From assembly GCF_000621665.1 (NCBI RefSeq), contig NZ_JHXQ01000017.1:1-64000 (forward strand): a stretch of DNA of 64,000 bases. Reading direction: 5' to 3'. Below, in pieces: positions 25,296 to 34,719 of the stretch. The stretch comes from Allorhizobium undicola ORS 992 = ATCC 700741. GTDB lineage: Bacteria > Pseudomonadota > Alphaproteobacteria > Rhizobiales > Rhizobiaceae. Position numbers and translations under genes: made by a program. Position 1 is the stretch's first letter; each line of letters starts with the position of its first letter. The notes beneath the pieces were generated by a model. That model was not told where the DNA came from and made no database searches. It saw only the letters and a list, made by a program, of their open reading frames with translations.

Positions 25296-26498
25296 ATGCC
25301 TGCCATTGCAGACCGCCTGAAAAACGTTTCCGTTTCCGCTTCAGCCGCCATGACGCAACGCGCCCGTGACCTTGCTGCCAAGGGCATCAAGGTCATCAGC
25401 CTGTCTTCCGGCGAGCCGGATTTCCCCACCCCGCTCAATGCCATCGAGGCAGGGCACGCCGCAGCCCAGGCAGGCGATACGAAATATCCGCCGCTCGACG
25501 GTACGGTGCAATTGCGCGAGGCCATTTGCCGCAAGTTCAAACGCGACAACAAGCTTGATTATGCGGTGGATCAGATTGTCGTTTCAGGCGGCGGCAAGCA
25601 GATCATCTTCAACGCCGTGCTGGCCACCTGCAATCCAGGTGACGAGGTGGTGATCCCGTCTCCCTCGTGGATCAGCTATGCTGACATCGTGAAGTTTGCC
25701 GGTGCCGTGCCGGTCGCCGTGGATTGCCCGGAGAATAACGGTTTCAAGCTGCGGGCCGAGGATCTCGAAAAGGTCATCACACCAAAGACCAAGTGGCTGT
25801 TTTTGAACTTCCCCAACAATCCCACAGGTGCGGCCTGCTCGCGGGCGGAAATGCAGGCGATTGCCGAGGTGATGCTGCGTCATCCGCATGTCTGGATCAT
25901 GACCGATGACATGTATGAGCATCTGATCTATGACGACTTCGAGTTCTGCACCATTGCCGAGGTGGAGCCGCGCCTTTACGATCGCACCCTGACGGTGAAT
26001 GGCGCATCCAAGGCCTATGCCATGACTGGCTGGCGGCTTGGCTGGTGCGGTGGTCCTCGTGATCTCATTCAGGCCGTCAGCAATGTCAACGGCCAGAATT
26101 GCGGCGGCACCTCCACCATTACCCAGGCTGCCGTTGCCGCCGTTCTGGATGGTCCACAGGATCTTCTCAAGGAACGCGCCGAAGTCTATCGCCAGCGCCG
26201 CGATTTCGTGGTGGACCGGCTGAACCGGATTCCGGGCATTCGTTGCCACAAGCCGGAAGGCGCCTTCTACGTCTTCCCCAATATCGCCGGTGTGCTTGGC
26301 AAAACAACGAAGGGTGGCCGAAAGATCGAAACCGACACGGATTTCGTGCTGGCGCTGTTGGACGAACAGCATGTGACGACGGTGCAGGGTGCCGCCTATG
26401 GCATGAGCCCTTACTTCCGCATTTCCTACGCGACCAGCATGGATCGGCTGGAAGAGGCCTGCGACCGTATCCATCAGTTCTGCGCGGATTTGAGCTGA
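25296..26498 (+). CDS. Class I/II PLP-dependent aminotransferase (AspC-like)
   Basis: A 400-residue fold-type I aminotransferase similar to alphaproteobacterial aspartate/aromatic aminotransferases. The PLP lysine is in N-G-A-S-K-A-Y-A-M-T-G-W-R-L-G-W, with N-F-P-N-N-P-T-G at about 171-178 and the carboxylate-binding arginine in Y-F-R-I-S-Y. It is on the same strand 41 bp after pxpA, so it may use the glutamate released by the oxoprolinase, but its substrate cannot be read from sequence. Confidence 0.88.
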   Translation: MPAIADRLKNVSVSASAAMTQRARDLAAKGIKVISLSSGEPDFPTPLNAIEAGHAAAQAGDTKYPPLDGTVQLREAICRKFKRDNKLDYAVDQIVVSGGGKQIIFNAVLATCNPGDEVVIPSPSWISYADIVKFAGAVPVAVDCPENNGFKLRAEDLEKVITPKTKWLFLNFPNNPTGAACSRAEMQAIAEVMLRHPHVWIMTDDMYEHLIYDDFEFCTIAEVEPRLYDRTLTVNGASKAYAMTGWRLGWCGGPRDLIQAVSNVNGQNCGGTSTITQAAVAAVLDGPQDLLKERAEVYRQRRDFVVDRLNRIPGIRCHKPEGAFYVFPNIAGVLGKTTKGGRKIETDTDFVLALLDEQHVTTVQGAAYGMSPYFRISYATSMDRLEEACDRIHQFCADLS

Positions 26499-26548
26499 AG
26501 CAGGACCAGCAAGGCCGTGTCCGAAATGATTTTGGACGTGGCCGTGCA

Positions 26549-27454
26549 TCACGCCTTCAATCTTGCCGTCAGCTCCAGCAGGATGGATTTGACGGCGAGG
26601 GCGGGCTCTGAAAGCTCGCTCTGGTCGGAGACGCAGAGCGAAAGGGTTTCCTCGATCTTGGGTGTTATGGCCCTGAGGACCAGCGGTTCGGACGATTCGC
26701 TGAGAACCCGCTCGGCAATCGCTTTCGGCATGATCGTCGCGGCCGTACCGGTATTGACGACGCGCGCCAGCGTGCGCACGATTTCCACTTCCGCCACGAC
26801 ATTCAGCGACAGGCGTGCCCGGCTGAAGGCAAGGTCCACCGCCCGGCGCACGAAATTGTAGGGCGGCGGCAAAAGCAGCGGCAGATCGTTGATGGCGGAA
26901 ACCGGCAGGGGCTGGCTGCTTTCCTCTATGCCGAAGTCTCGGTGGGCGACCAGATAGAAATCCTCGGTAAAGAGCGGCTCGAATCGCACGCCCTTGATGG
27001 GGCCGGTGCCGTGGATGAGGGCCATTTCCAGCCGTCCGTTCATGATCATCTGGCTATAGGTCTGCCCCACGCTTTCCGTCAGATGCAGCAATATGCCGGG
27101 ATGGCGTTTGCGGGTTTCGATGAGAAGATCGGCTGAAAGCGTGGCGGCGCTGCTGAACGGCACAAGGCCCACCGAAACACGCCCGACAAGCGTTTCTCCC
27201 GCCGCCTTTACCGCCGCTTGCGCAAGGTCCATCTGCCGCAGGATCGTTTGGGCATGGCGGTAAACGGCCCGGCCAGCTTCCGTCATGCTCACGCCTTGCT
27301 GGCTGCGCAGGAGAAGCTTTTGCTGGAAATGATCCTCAAGCTGCGCCAATTGCTGGCTGAGCGCGGGCTGGGCGATGTGCAGAACATCTGCCGCGCGGGT
27401 AATGCTGCCGGTATCGACTATAACGATGAATGATCTGAGACGCCGAATATCCAT
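26549..27454 (-). CDS. LysR-family transcriptional regulator
   Basis: About 301 residues from the ATG at 27454, which has AAAGGA 9 nt upstream. The winged helix-turn-helix is at 1-60 (I-T-R-A-A-D-V-L-H-I-A-Q-P-A-L-S-Q-Q-L-A-Q-L-E) and the LysR substrate-binding domain is at about 90-295. It is divergent from the sugar-acid operon starting at 27681, the usual layout for a LysR activator and its target, so the co-inducer is probably an intermediate of that pathway. It is convergent with the aminotransferase gene. Confidence 0.9.
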   Translation of the reverse strand: MDIRRLRSFIVIVDTGSITRAADVLHIAQPALSQQLAQLEDHFQQKLLLRSQQGVSMTEAGRAVYRHAQTILRQMDLAQAAVKAAGETLVGRVSVGLVPFSSAATLSADLLIETRKRHPGILLHLTESVGQTYSQMIMNGRLEMALIHGTGPIKGVRFEPLFTEDFYLVAHRDFGIEESSQPLPVSAINDLPLLLPPPYNFVRRAVDLAFSRARLSLNVVAEVEIVRTLARVVNTGTAATIMPKAIAERVLSESSEPLVLRAITPKIEETLSLCVSDQSELSEPALAVKSILLELTARLKA

Positions 27455-27680
27455 GCCATGCAATCCTTTTTACCGGCGGAGTCTGGCAAGTCGCTTGCGC
27501 CTTTGCAAGCCAAAACCTCCATCTTTTCAGGGTTTGAATAGCGGAAGGGTCAAATTCTCTTTTCCGGGCCGCACGCTGCATCGGCACTCCATAGGGGTTT
27601 CTTATCCATCCAGATTCAATCCGTCTTAGGCAGAGCGTTTAAGCTCCGCTAATCTTGTTTACACAGACAAGGGGAATAAA

Positions 27681-28445
27681 ATGGCTTTCTCAGATTACAG
27701 GACAGCTCTCGTCACCGGCGCATCCGGCGGGATCGGCGCGGCAATCGTCGAACGGCTTTGCCGGGAGAATATCGAGGTTCATGCAATTGCCCGCAGCGGG
27801 GCTGCCTTGAACGAGCTGGCTGAACGGACCGGATGCATTCCCCATGTCATCGACGTGACCGATCGTGCCGCCCTTCAGGCGCTGACGAGCCGGGTCGATT
27901 TCGATATTCTCGTCAACAATGCCGGCGTCGATAAGCCGAAAAAATTTCTCGAAGCCGAAGATGGCGACATCGATCTTCTGGTGGATGTGAACCTGCGGGC
28001 GGTGCTGCATCTTTGCCGCATGGTGGTGCCGGGCATGGCGGCGCGTGATCGCGGCCACGTCATCAACATCACCTCCATTGCCGGCAACTATAATTTCGGC
28101 GGCAATTCCACCTATCATGCCACCAAGGCCGGGATTGCCATGCTGTCCAACCAGCTTCGCATCGATACTTTCGGCAAGCGTGTCCGCGTCACGGAAGTTT
28201 GCCCCGGCCGGGTGGCAACCGACATCTTCAACCATGTCCACGGCGACGATCCTTCGGTGCGCGAGCGCTTCATCGACGGTTTCGAGCTGCCGCAGGCGTC
28301 CGATATTGCCGATGCCATCGCCTTTGCCATTGCCGCGCCGGTTGCCGTCAATATCGGGCACATGGAAATCACGCCCACCTTGCAGGTGATGGGCGGCTTG
28401 CAGACGGCCCGTCCGCAAACGCCATCCGGGGAGGGGCGCTCGTGA
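27681..28445 (+). CDS. Short-chain dehydrogenase/reductase
   Basis: A classical SDR of 254 residues: T-G-A-S-G-G-I-G nucleotide-binding motif at 12-19, N-N-A-G at about 78-81, the catalytic serine in I-T-S-I-A-G and Y-H-A-T-K (catalytic Tyr/Lys) at about 150-154. First gene of the operon facing the LysR gene. Its stop overlaps the GTG start of an ABC permease. The substrate is likely a hydroxy or keto sugar acid in view of the downstream genes. Confidence 0.88.
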   Translation: MAFSDYRTALVTGASGGIGAAIVERLCRENIEVHAIARSGAALNELAERTGCIPHVIDVTDRAALQALTSRVDFDILVNNAGVDKPKKFLEAEDGDIDLLVDVNLRAVLHLCRMVVPGMAARDRGHVINITSIAGNYNFGGNSTYHATKAGIAMLSNQLRIDTFGKRVRVTEVCPGRVATDIFNHVHGDDPSVRERFIDGFELPQASDIADAIAFAIAAPVAVNIGHMEITPTLQVMGGLQTARPQTPSGEGRS

Positions 28446-29149
28446 AAGGTTTCGATCTCGGCGTCATTCTGGGCAATCCGGAATACGTTTCCATGCTTGT
28501 GCATGGGCTTGAGATGACCTTCATCATCGCCATTGGCTCGTGGCTTCTGGCAATGACGCTGGCTCTCCTGCTTCTGGCCCTGCGCTTTTCGCCGGGGCCG
28601 GTGGGCAACCGGCTGGTGGCGGGTTATGTTTCCTATCACCGCAACGTGCCGACGCTGGTGCAGCTCATGCTGTGGTATTTCGGCATATACACCATTCTGC
28701 CGGGAGCATTCGCAGACTGGCTTGCCAATCACTCGGCTGAAATGGCCTTTGCCGTGCTGGGGCTTGGTCTGTGTCAGGCGGCCTATTTCAGTGAAGACAT
28801 GCGCTCTGGCCTGCGTGCAGTCGGGCCGGGACAGATGGAAGCGGCGCGCGCCCTGGGTCATGGCTATATATCGGCCATGCGCTATGTGCTGATCCCGCAA
28901 GGCATTCGCAATGCCCTGCCTGCGCTGGTCAATCACAGCGTATCGCTCTTCAAGAACAGCAGCCTTGCCATCGTCATCGGTGCGCCGGAATTGAGCCATG
29001 CGATCAAGGAGATCGAAAATCTCAGCTTCCGGACGTTCGAAATCTATCTGGTCGGAACGGTGGTTTATCTGCTGTTGTCGCTCATCATCATGGGGCTTGG
29101 CGCCTATCTGACCTGGCGGGCCGATCCGGCGAATGGAGCGAGACGATGA
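28442..29149 (+). CDS. Amino-acid-type ABC transporter permease (HisM/GlnP family)
   Basis: A 235-residue permease with five predicted membrane helices and the coupling loop [21 protein letters not shown] of the polar amino acid uptake family. It starts at GTG 28442, overlapping the SDR stop and preceded by GGGGAGGGG. The open frame continues further upstream inside the SDR gene, but that part has no family similarity. Confidence 0.9.
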   Translation: MKGFDLGVILGNPEYVSMLVHGLEMTFIIAIGSWLLAMTLALLLLALRFSPGPVGNRLVAGYVSYHRNVPTLVQLMLWYFGIYTILPGAFADWLANHSAEMAFAVLGLGLCQAAYFSEDMRSGLRAVGPGQMEAARALGHGYISAMRYVLIPQGIRNALPALVNHSVSLFKNSSLAIVIGAPELSHAIKEIENLSFRTFEIYLVGTVVYLLLSLIIMGLGAYLTWRADPANGARR

Positions 29150-29907
29150 TTCACGACCTCCTTTCCATCATCGACCAGTACTGGCTGCTGCTGCTCATCG
29201 GCCAATATCCCAACGGCCCCCTCGGCGGTCTTGCCAATACGCTCATTCTCTCGGCGCTTGCCATCACGCTTGCCTTTCCGGTGTCGATCCTGCTGGCCTT
29301 CGCGCGGTTGTCCCGCCTGCGCCTTCTTCGCTATCCGGCAACCGTGCTGGTCTATGTGACCCGTGGCGTGCCGCTTCTGATGCTTATTCTGTGGTGCTAT
29401 TTCCTCGTGCCATTGCTGACGGGCGCCGATGTTCCGAGCTTTGTCACCATGCTGGTGACGCTGGTGATCTATCAGGGCGCGTTTCTCAGTGAAATCGTCC
29501 GGGCCGGTATCGTTGCTCTCGGGCAGGGCCAGATGGATGCCGCCCGCGCGCTGGGACATGGCTATTTCAGTGCCATGCGTTACGTCATCCTGCCGCAGGC
29601 GCTCTACAACATGATCCCGAGTATGCTGTCCACCTTCGTGGCAACCATCAAGGATACAACGCTTGGCTATGTCATCAACGTGCCGGATCTGACCTTTGCC
29701 GCAAGCCAGGTCAATAATCAGTTGCTGACCCAGCCATTTCAGGTCTTCCTTATACTGGCGCTTACCTATTACATCCTGTGCTGGTCGCTGACCTGGTTCA
29801 CCCATTTCGTCGAGCGGCGCATCACCCGCCGTCGCGCGGGCCTTGGGCCCAAGCGCCGGGGCGGCGTCCAGTCCTTCACCACTCACGTTGCGGAGCCGCA
29901 GCCATGA
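29146..29907 (+). CDS. Amino-acid-type ABC transporter permease (second subunit)
   Basis: A 253-residue partner permease, with coupling loop [21 protein letters not shown] at about 128-148, nearly identical to that of the first permease, as expected for a heterodimeric channel. Its ATG overlaps the upstream stop, and its own TGA overlaps the ATPase start. The C-terminal extension after the last helix ([10 protein letters not shown]) is basic and cytoplasmic. Confidence 0.9.
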   Translation: MIHDLLSIIDQYWLLLLIGQYPNGPLGGLANTLILSALAITLAFPVSILLAFARLSRLRLLRYPATVLVYVTRGVPLLMLILWCYFLVPLLTGADVPSFVTMLVTLVIYQGAFLSEIVRAGIVALGQGQMDAARALGHGYFSAMRYVILPQALYNMIPSMLSTFVATIKDTTLGYVINVPDLTFAASQVNNQLLTQPFQVFLILALTYYILCWSLTWFTHFVERRITRRRAGLGPKRRGGVQSFTTHVAEPQP

Positions 29908-30647
29908 CCGAACCCGCGATCAAGATTTCCGACGTCAAGAAGACCTATGGCGATTTCGAGGTGCTGAAGGGCATCAATGCAACGGTCGCCCGCGGCGAAG
30001 TGGTGGTGATCTGTGGCCCGTCCGGCTCCGGCAAGTCCACGCTGATCCGCACCGTCAACCGGCTGGAGGAAATCAGCGAAGGCTCGATTTTCTTCGAAGG
30101 GCAGGATATTCACGCTCCGATGAAGGGTCGTGACCTCAACCATTTGCGCAGCCGCATCGGCTTCGTTTTCCAGAACTTCAATCTCTTTCCGCATCTTTCG
30201 GTGGTGGAAAATGTCTCCATGTCGCCGGTCAAGGTGAAGGGCGTCAATCCGGCGGAAGCCCATGACAAGGCAATCAAGCTGCTTGCCCGCGTCGGGTTGG
30301 CCGAAAAGGCCAATGCCTATCCGGGGCAGCTTTCCGGCGGTCAGCAACAGCGCGTGGCCATTGCCCGTGCGCTGGCCATGGAGCCGCCGGTCATGCTTTT
30401 CGATGAGCCCACCTCCGCCCTTGACCCCGAAATGGTTGGCGAGGTTCTGGCAGTGATGAAATCGCTTGCCGCCGATGGCATGACGATGATGTGCGTAACC
30501 CATGAAATGGGCTTTGCCCGCGAAGTGGCGGACCGCATCTGGTTCATCGATGCGGGCCAGATTATCGAAACGGCAAAGCCGGAAGAGTTTTTCACCAATC
30601 CCCAGCATCCGCGTGCGCAGCGTTTCCTGTCGGATCTGCGTCACTGA
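29904..30647 (+). CDS. Amino-acid-type ABC transporter ATPase (GlnQ-like)
   Basis: A 247-residue ATPase with Walker [10 protein letters not shown] at about 37-45, Q-loop Q-N-F-N-L-F-P-H, signature [14 protein letters not shown] and Walker [12 protein letters not shown]. This is the GlnQ/HisP pattern, and V-C-G/R-T-V-N-R-L-E fits polar amino acid importers. The start at 29904 overlaps the permease stop; the longer in-frame extension upstream is rejected. Confidence 0.93.
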   Translation: MTEPAIKISDVKKTYGDFEVLKGINATVARGEVVVICGPSGSGKSTLIRTVNRLEEISEGSIFFEGQDIHAPMKGRDLNHLRSRIGFVFQNFNLFPHLSVVENVSMSPVKVKGVNPAEAHDKAIKLLARVGLAEKANAYPGQLSGGQQQRVAIARALAMEPPVMLFDEPTSALDPEMVGEVLAVMKSLAADGMTMMCVTHEMGFAREVADRIWFIDAGQIIETAKPEEFFTNPQHPRAQRFLSDLRH

Positions 30648-30759
30648 GGGATCATTACCAAGGGCGCCTCCCGGCAGCGGGCGGCGAGGAGGGGGCGTCC
30701 GTCACCGGGACAGGGGCGCCTTCGGGAATAAGTACCAACAATAATCAAGGAGAACAGTC

Positions 30760-31596
30760 GTGAAGTGCAAGTCCATCATCATCGCCGGCCTGCTTGCCGC
30801 ATCAGCTCTCGTTCCAGCCGCAAAGGCCGATGTCCTCAGCGATATTCAGGCCAACAAGACGCTGCGTTGCGCAACCTTTGCCGACGTGCCGCCCTTTGCC
30901 TCGCCGGATGTGAAAACCCGTGAAATGGTCGGATTCGACGTCGACCTCTGCAACGCGATTGCCCGCGAAATGGGTGTGAAGGCCGAAGTGAAGCCGGTTT
31001 CCGTCGAAGCCCGTGTTCCTGAAGTCAAGCTTGGCCGCGTCGATATTACCGTCGCCAATCTTGCCTATACCCAGAGCCGCGCCGAGCAGATCCAGTTTTC
31101 CGACCCCTACTATCTCGCCAAGGAAATGCTGATCGTTCCGGCTGATGATGCCGGCAAGGCCAAGGCCGATTATGTTGGCCAGCGCATTGCCTCCACCAAG
31201 GGCTCGACCTCCGAAATGTCGATCAAGCTCAACAAGTCCGAGCCGCTGACCTTCCAGGATACGGCGTCCGCCTATCTGGCCGTGCAGCAGGGCAAGGCGC
31301 GCGGCATGGTGGCCAACACCATGACCACGACCAAGCTGGTCAATGAATCCAAGACCAAGGGCAAGGAAATGCGGATGATCCCCGATCCCATGCTCTATCA
31401 GCCGATCGGCATCGGCATGGCAAAGGACCAGCCTGCGCTGACGGCGAAGGTCAACGAGGTGCTGCGCAAGCTCGACACCTCCGGCGAGCTGAACCAGATC
31501 TGGGACAAGTGGCTTGGCCCGAACACCGAATACAAGATGACGCGCACCGACAAGGTCGTGCCGTTGTCCGAACTGAAGTTCGATCCGATCCCCTGA
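30760..31596 (+). CDS. Periplasmic ABC substrate-binding protein (SBP_bac_3)
   Basis: A 278-residue binding protein with a signal peptide (about 1-23, ending A-A-K-A) and the family-3 fold. Marks are V-G-F-D-V-D-L-C-N-A-I-A, S-D-P-Y-Y-L-A-K-E and the W-D-K-W-L-G C-terminal block. It starts at GTG 30760 behind AAGGAGA. Members normally bind amino acids or opines, yet the surrounding enzymes act on sugar acids, so the ligand may be an aldonate or a sugar acid/amino acid conjugate. A 112-bp gap separates it from the ATPase gene. Confidence 0.9.
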   Translation: MKCKSIIIAGLLAASALVPAAKADVLSDIQANKTLRCATFADVPPFASPDVKTREMVGFDVDLCNAIAREMGVKAEVKPVSVEARVPEVKLGRVDITVANLAYTQSRAEQIQFSDPYYLAKEMLIVPADDAGKAKADYVGQRIASTKGSTSEMSIKLNKSEPLTFQDTASAYLAVQQGKARGMVANTMTTTKLVNESKTKGKEMRMIPDPMLYQPIGIGMAKDQPALTAKVNEVLRKLDTSGELNQIWDKWLGPNTEYKMTRTDKVVPLSELKFDPIP

Positions 31597-31681
31597 TCGG
31601 TCCTTCTATCTCTCTTTTCAACATCACGCGACTGACGTGGCGGGCAGATTTGCCCGCCCGAACCATAACCTGCGAGGAAAC

Positions 31682-32356
31682 ATGGCCCACATCAAGAAAA
31701 TTCCCGTTCGTCCGTCCAAGGCCGACGTTGAGGCGCTCTCGAAGTTTTCGCCCGCCACCATTCACGAAGCCCAGGGGCGCCGGGGTGCGCTGTCTTCCCG
31801 CATCAAGCCGGTGGATTACCGCATGAAGCTGTGCGGGCCTGCGTTTACCGTGAAATGCGCCCCGCGTGACAATATCATGCTGCAACTGGCCATCAATTAC
31901 GCCCAGCCCGGCGACATCATCGTGGTTTCGGCCGGTGAATATGAAGAAGCCGGTTCCTTTGGCGATGTTCTGGCCAATGCCTGCCTTGCCAAGGGCATTG
32001 GCGGTCTCGTGACCGATAGCGGCGTGCGCGACAGCCTGCAACTTCGTGACCTTGGCTTTCCGGTCTTCTCGCTCAGCCTGTGCATCAAGGGCACCGTCAA
32101 GGAAACGCTGACCTCCACCAATGACAGCATCGTCATCGGTGGCGAACTGGTGCATCCCGGCGACCTCATCGTTGGCGATGCCGATGGTCTGGTGGTCGTA
32201 CGCCGCGAGGAAGCCGCGGAAGTCGCGCGTCTGTCGCAGGCCCGTGAGGATGCCGAGGCCGGATATATAGCCGATTACAAGGCTGGCAAATCCGTCATCG
32301 AGGTGTCGAAGCTCGAAGCCGTGCTGAAGGCCAAGGGCCTGACCGTCGAGGAATGA
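31682..32356 (+). CDS. RraA-like aldolase / decarboxylase family protein
   Basis: A 224-residue member of the RraA/HMG-CHA aldolase (class II pyruvate aldolase) superfamily. The metal and substrate segment G-G-L-V-T-D-S-G-V-R-D lies at about 101-111, with P-G-D-I-I-V-V-S and G-D-A-D-G-L-V-V-V in the family positions. In catabolic operons such proteins cleave or decarboxylate 4-hydroxy-2-oxo acids rather than inhibit RNase E. The start at 31682 is 15 codons inside the open frame, after GAGGAA. It could release pyruvate or a related fragment in this pathway; the reaction is inferred. Confidence 0.85.
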   Translation: MAHIKKIPVRPSKADVEALSKFSPATIHEAQGRRGALSSRIKPVDYRMKLCGPAFTVKCAPRDNIMLQLAINYAQPGDIIVVSAGEYEEAGSFGDVLANACLAKGIGGLVTDSGVRDSLQLRDLGFPVFSLSLCIKGTVKETLTSTNDSIVIGGELVHPGDLIVGDADGLVVVRREEAAEVARLSQAREDAEAGYIADYKAGKSVIEVSKLEAVLKAKGLTVEE

Positions 32357-32392
32357 GCGGCTGCGGCCGAAGCATAAAGGAAAAGGGTTGCG

Positions 32393-33160
32393 ATGACCTC
32401 TCCATTATTCACATTGAAGGGACAGCGCGCCCTGATTACCGGTTCCTCGCAAGGCATTGGCCTTGCGCTGGCGCAAGGACTTGCCGCTCACGGCGCTGAA
32501 ATTGTTCTGAACGGTCGCGACAAGGCCAGGCTTGCGGCGGCCGTGGAGCAGTTGCGCGCCGCTGGCGCCACGGTTTCGGCGGCTGATTTCGATGTTACGG
32601 AAGTCGAGGCGGTGAAGGCCGGTGTCGAAGCGATCGAGCGCGACATCGGCCCCATCGACATTCTGATCAACAATGCCGGAATGCAATTTCGCACGCCGCT
32701 TGAGGATTTTCCCGCCGACCGCTGGGAGCAATTGCTGAAAACCAATATCTCCAGCGTATTTTATGTCGGTCAGGCCGTGGCCCGGCACATGATTGCGCGC
32801 GGACGCGGCAAGATCGTCAACATCGCGTCGGTGCAGAGCGAGCTGGCGCGTCCGGGCATTGCGCCTTACACGGCAACCAAGGGGGCGGTGAAAAACCTTA
32901 CCCGCGGCATGTGTACGGATTGGGCGAAATACGGGCTGCAAATCAACGCCATTGCACCGGGATATTTCAAGACGCCGCTCAATCAGGCGCTGGTGGATAA
33001 TCCTGAATTTTCCGCATGGCTGGAAAAGCGCACGCCTGCGGGCCGCTGGGGCGATGTGGAGGAACTGGTCGGCGCAGCCGTGTTCCTTGCATCGAAAGCT
33101 TCCTCCTTCGTGAACGGACACACGCTCTATGTCGATGGCGGAATTACCACCAGTCTCTGA
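32393..33160 (+). CDS. idnO: SDR oxidoreductase, gluconate 5-dehydrogenase-like
   Basis: A 255-residue SDR: T-G-S-S-Q-G-I-G at about 16-23, N-N-A-G-M-Q-F-R-T-P-L-E, and Y-T-A-T-K-G-A-V with catalytic Tyr/Lys. The M-Q-x-R-x-P-L-E and F-x-T-P-L-N patterns are typical of 5-keto-D-gluconate reductases (IdnO/Gno). Its 3' end overlaps the gluconokinase start by 32 nt. Together with the kinase and the idonate dehydrogenase-like enzyme it forms an idonate/gluconate module. The symbol is by similarity. Confidence 0.82.
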   Translation: MTSPLFTLKGQRALITGSSQGIGLALAQGLAAHGAEIVLNGRDKARLAAAVEQLRAAGATVSAADFDVTEVEAVKAGVEAIERDIGPIDILINNAGMQFRTPLEDFPADRWEQLLKTNISSVFYVGQAVARHMIARGRGKIVNIASVQSELARPGIAPYTATKGAVKNLTRGMCTDWAKYGLQINAIAPGYFKTPLNQALVDNPEFSAWLEKRTPAGRWGDVEELVGAAVFLASKASSFVNGHTLYVDGGITTSL

Positions 33161-33692
33161 CGCTGGATTTTCGGTGGGGCCAGTGGTGGTGATGGGGGTT
33201 TCCGGTTGCGGCAAATCCTCCGTCGGTGCGCGCCTCGCCGAATATCTCGATGTCAGGTTTATCGAGGGCGATAGCCTGCATCCGGCAGCCAATGTCGAGA
33301 AGATGCGGGCAGGAACACCGCTGGCCGATGAAGACCGCTGGCCCTGGCTTGCCGCGCTTGGCGAAAAACTTGCCGATGGCGGGGCGCAGCGTCCGGTGGT
33401 TATCTCCTGCTCCGCGTTGAAGCGCGCCTATCGCGACCGGCTGCGGGATCTGGCTGGCCTGCCGATCACCTTTCTGTTTCTGCAAGGAGACCGCGCCTTG
33501 CTTTCGGCAAGGCTTGGAGCGCGCAGCCATGACTATATGCCGGCCTCGCTGCTCGATAGCCAGCTTGCAACGCTGGAACTGCCCTATGGCGAGGCCGACG
33601 TTGTCACCATCGACATCAATCAGTCGCTCGAATCCATTGTCGGCCTGGCCATGAGCCTGCTGGCGCTCAGAAAAAACCGGGCGAAACGATAA
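33129..33692 (+). CDS. gntK: Gluconokinase
   Basis: Phosphorylates D-gluconate to 6-phosphogluconate with ATP. The 187-residue GntK-type kinase has Walker A G-V-S-G-C-G-K-S at about 23-30 and the gluconate motif E-G-D-S-L-H-P-A-A-N-V-E-K-M, followed by G-T-P-L-A-D-E-D-R-W-P-W-L and C-S-A-L-K-R-A-Y-R-D-R-L-R. ATG codons at 33129 and 33135 are both possible starts; both lie inside the preceding SDR gene. Confidence 0.92.
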   Translation: MSMAELPPVSDAGFSVGPVVVMGVSGCGKSSVGARLAEYLDVRFIEGDSLHPAANVEKMRAGTPLADEDRWPWLAALGEKLADGGAQRPVVISCSALKRAYRDRLRDLAGLPITFLFLQGDRALLSARLGARSHDYMPASLLDSQLATLELPYGEADVVTIDINQSLESIVGLAMSLLALRKNRAKR

Positions 33693-33761
33693 ACCATTCC
33701 TGAAGACGGCGCCCCGCTTGAGCGGAACGCGCAGCCGTAAAAATCTGAATTGGAGACTGAC

Positions 33762-34709
33762 ATGAGCAAGCCGGACATTCTGCTGATCGGCCCCTATCCG
33801 GAATGGGATCTGGTGGAGCTTGAAGCGCAATATACGGTCCACAAGCTTTACGAAGCGGCCGATCGCGACGCTTTCATCCGCGACAATGCCGCCACCATCC
33901 GCGCCATCGCCACCCGTGGTGAACTCGGGGCTTCTGCCGAAATTATTGCAGCCCTTCCAAAGCTTGAAATCATTTCGGTTTACGGGGTCGGCTTCGATGC
34001 GGTGAACCTCGATGCGGCGCGCAACCGTGGTATTCGCGTGACCAACACGCCGGATGTGCTGACCAATGACGTGGCCGATCTAGGGGTCGCCATGATGCTG
34101 GTTCAGTCTCGCGGGATGATCGGTGCTGAAACCTGGGTGCGCGACGGGAGTTGGGAGGCCAAGGGGCTTTATCCGCTCAAGCGGCGTGTCTGGGGCCGCA
34201 AGGCCGGTGTTCTCGGCCTTGGCCGCATTGGTTTTGAAGTCGCCAAGCGGCTGAAGGGCTTCGATATGGACATCGCCTATAGCGATGTCACGGAAAAGTC
34301 CTATGCCGACGGCATGACCTATATTGCCGATCCGGTGGAGCTTGCCCGCCATGCGGACTTCCTCTTCGTGACACTGGCGGCGTCCGCTGCCACGCGCCAC
34401 ATTGTCAATGCCAAAGTGATCGAGGCGCTGGGGCCGGAGGGTATGCTCATCAACATTTCCCGCGCTTCCAATATCGATGAGGACGCGTTGCTCGCCGCCC
34501 TTGAAGGAGGCAAGCTCGGTTCTGCGGCGCTTGACGTGTTCGAGGGCGAGCCGAAGCTCAATCCACGCTTCCTGGCGCTTGAAAATGTGCTGGTGCAGCC
34601 GCATCACGCCTCTGGCACGGTGGAAACCCGCAAGGCTATGGGAAAACTGGTGCGCGACAATCTGGCGGCGCATTTCGCTGGCGCAACCCTGCCGACCCCG
34701 GTGATTTAA
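33762..34709 (+). CDS. D-2-hydroxyacid dehydrogenase (glyoxylate/hydroxypyruvate reductase type)
   Basis: A 315-residue NAD(P)-dependent 2-hydroxyacid dehydrogenase: dinucleotide motif G-L-G-R-I-G-F-E-V-A at about 150-159, catalytic R in the S-R-A-S-N block region, E262-area E-G-E-P-K, and the catalytic histidine in Q-P-H-H-A-S-G-T. The conserved N-T-P-D-V-L-T-N-D-V-A-D-L segment groups it with 2-ketogluconate/hydroxypyruvate reductases. It could reduce 2-ketogluconate to gluconate here. The start at 33762 has TGGAGA before it; an in-frame TTG at 33750 is rejected. Confidence 0.88.
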   Translation: MSKPDILLIGPYPEWDLVELEAQYTVHKLYEAADRDAFIRDNAATIRAIATRGELGASAEIIAALPKLEIISVYGVGFDAVNLDAARNRGIRVTNTPDVLTNDVADLGVAMMLVQSRGMIGAETWVRDGSWEAKGLYPLKRRVWGRKAGVLGLGRIGFEVAKRLKGFDMDIAYSDVTEKSYADGMTYIADPVELARHADFLFVTLAASAATRHIVNAKVIEALGPEGMLINISRASNIDEDALLAALEGGKLGSAALDVFEGEPKLNPRFLALENVLVQPHHASGTVETRKAMGKLVRDNLAAHFAGATLPTPVI

Positions 34710-34719
34710 GGAGATCGTC

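Noticed and set aside
31682..32356. RNase E inhibitor RraA
   Set aside because: The gene lies in a catabolic operon and shows the aldolase-type G-x-x-x-D-S-G-x-R-D segment; a metabolic role fits better than RNase E control.
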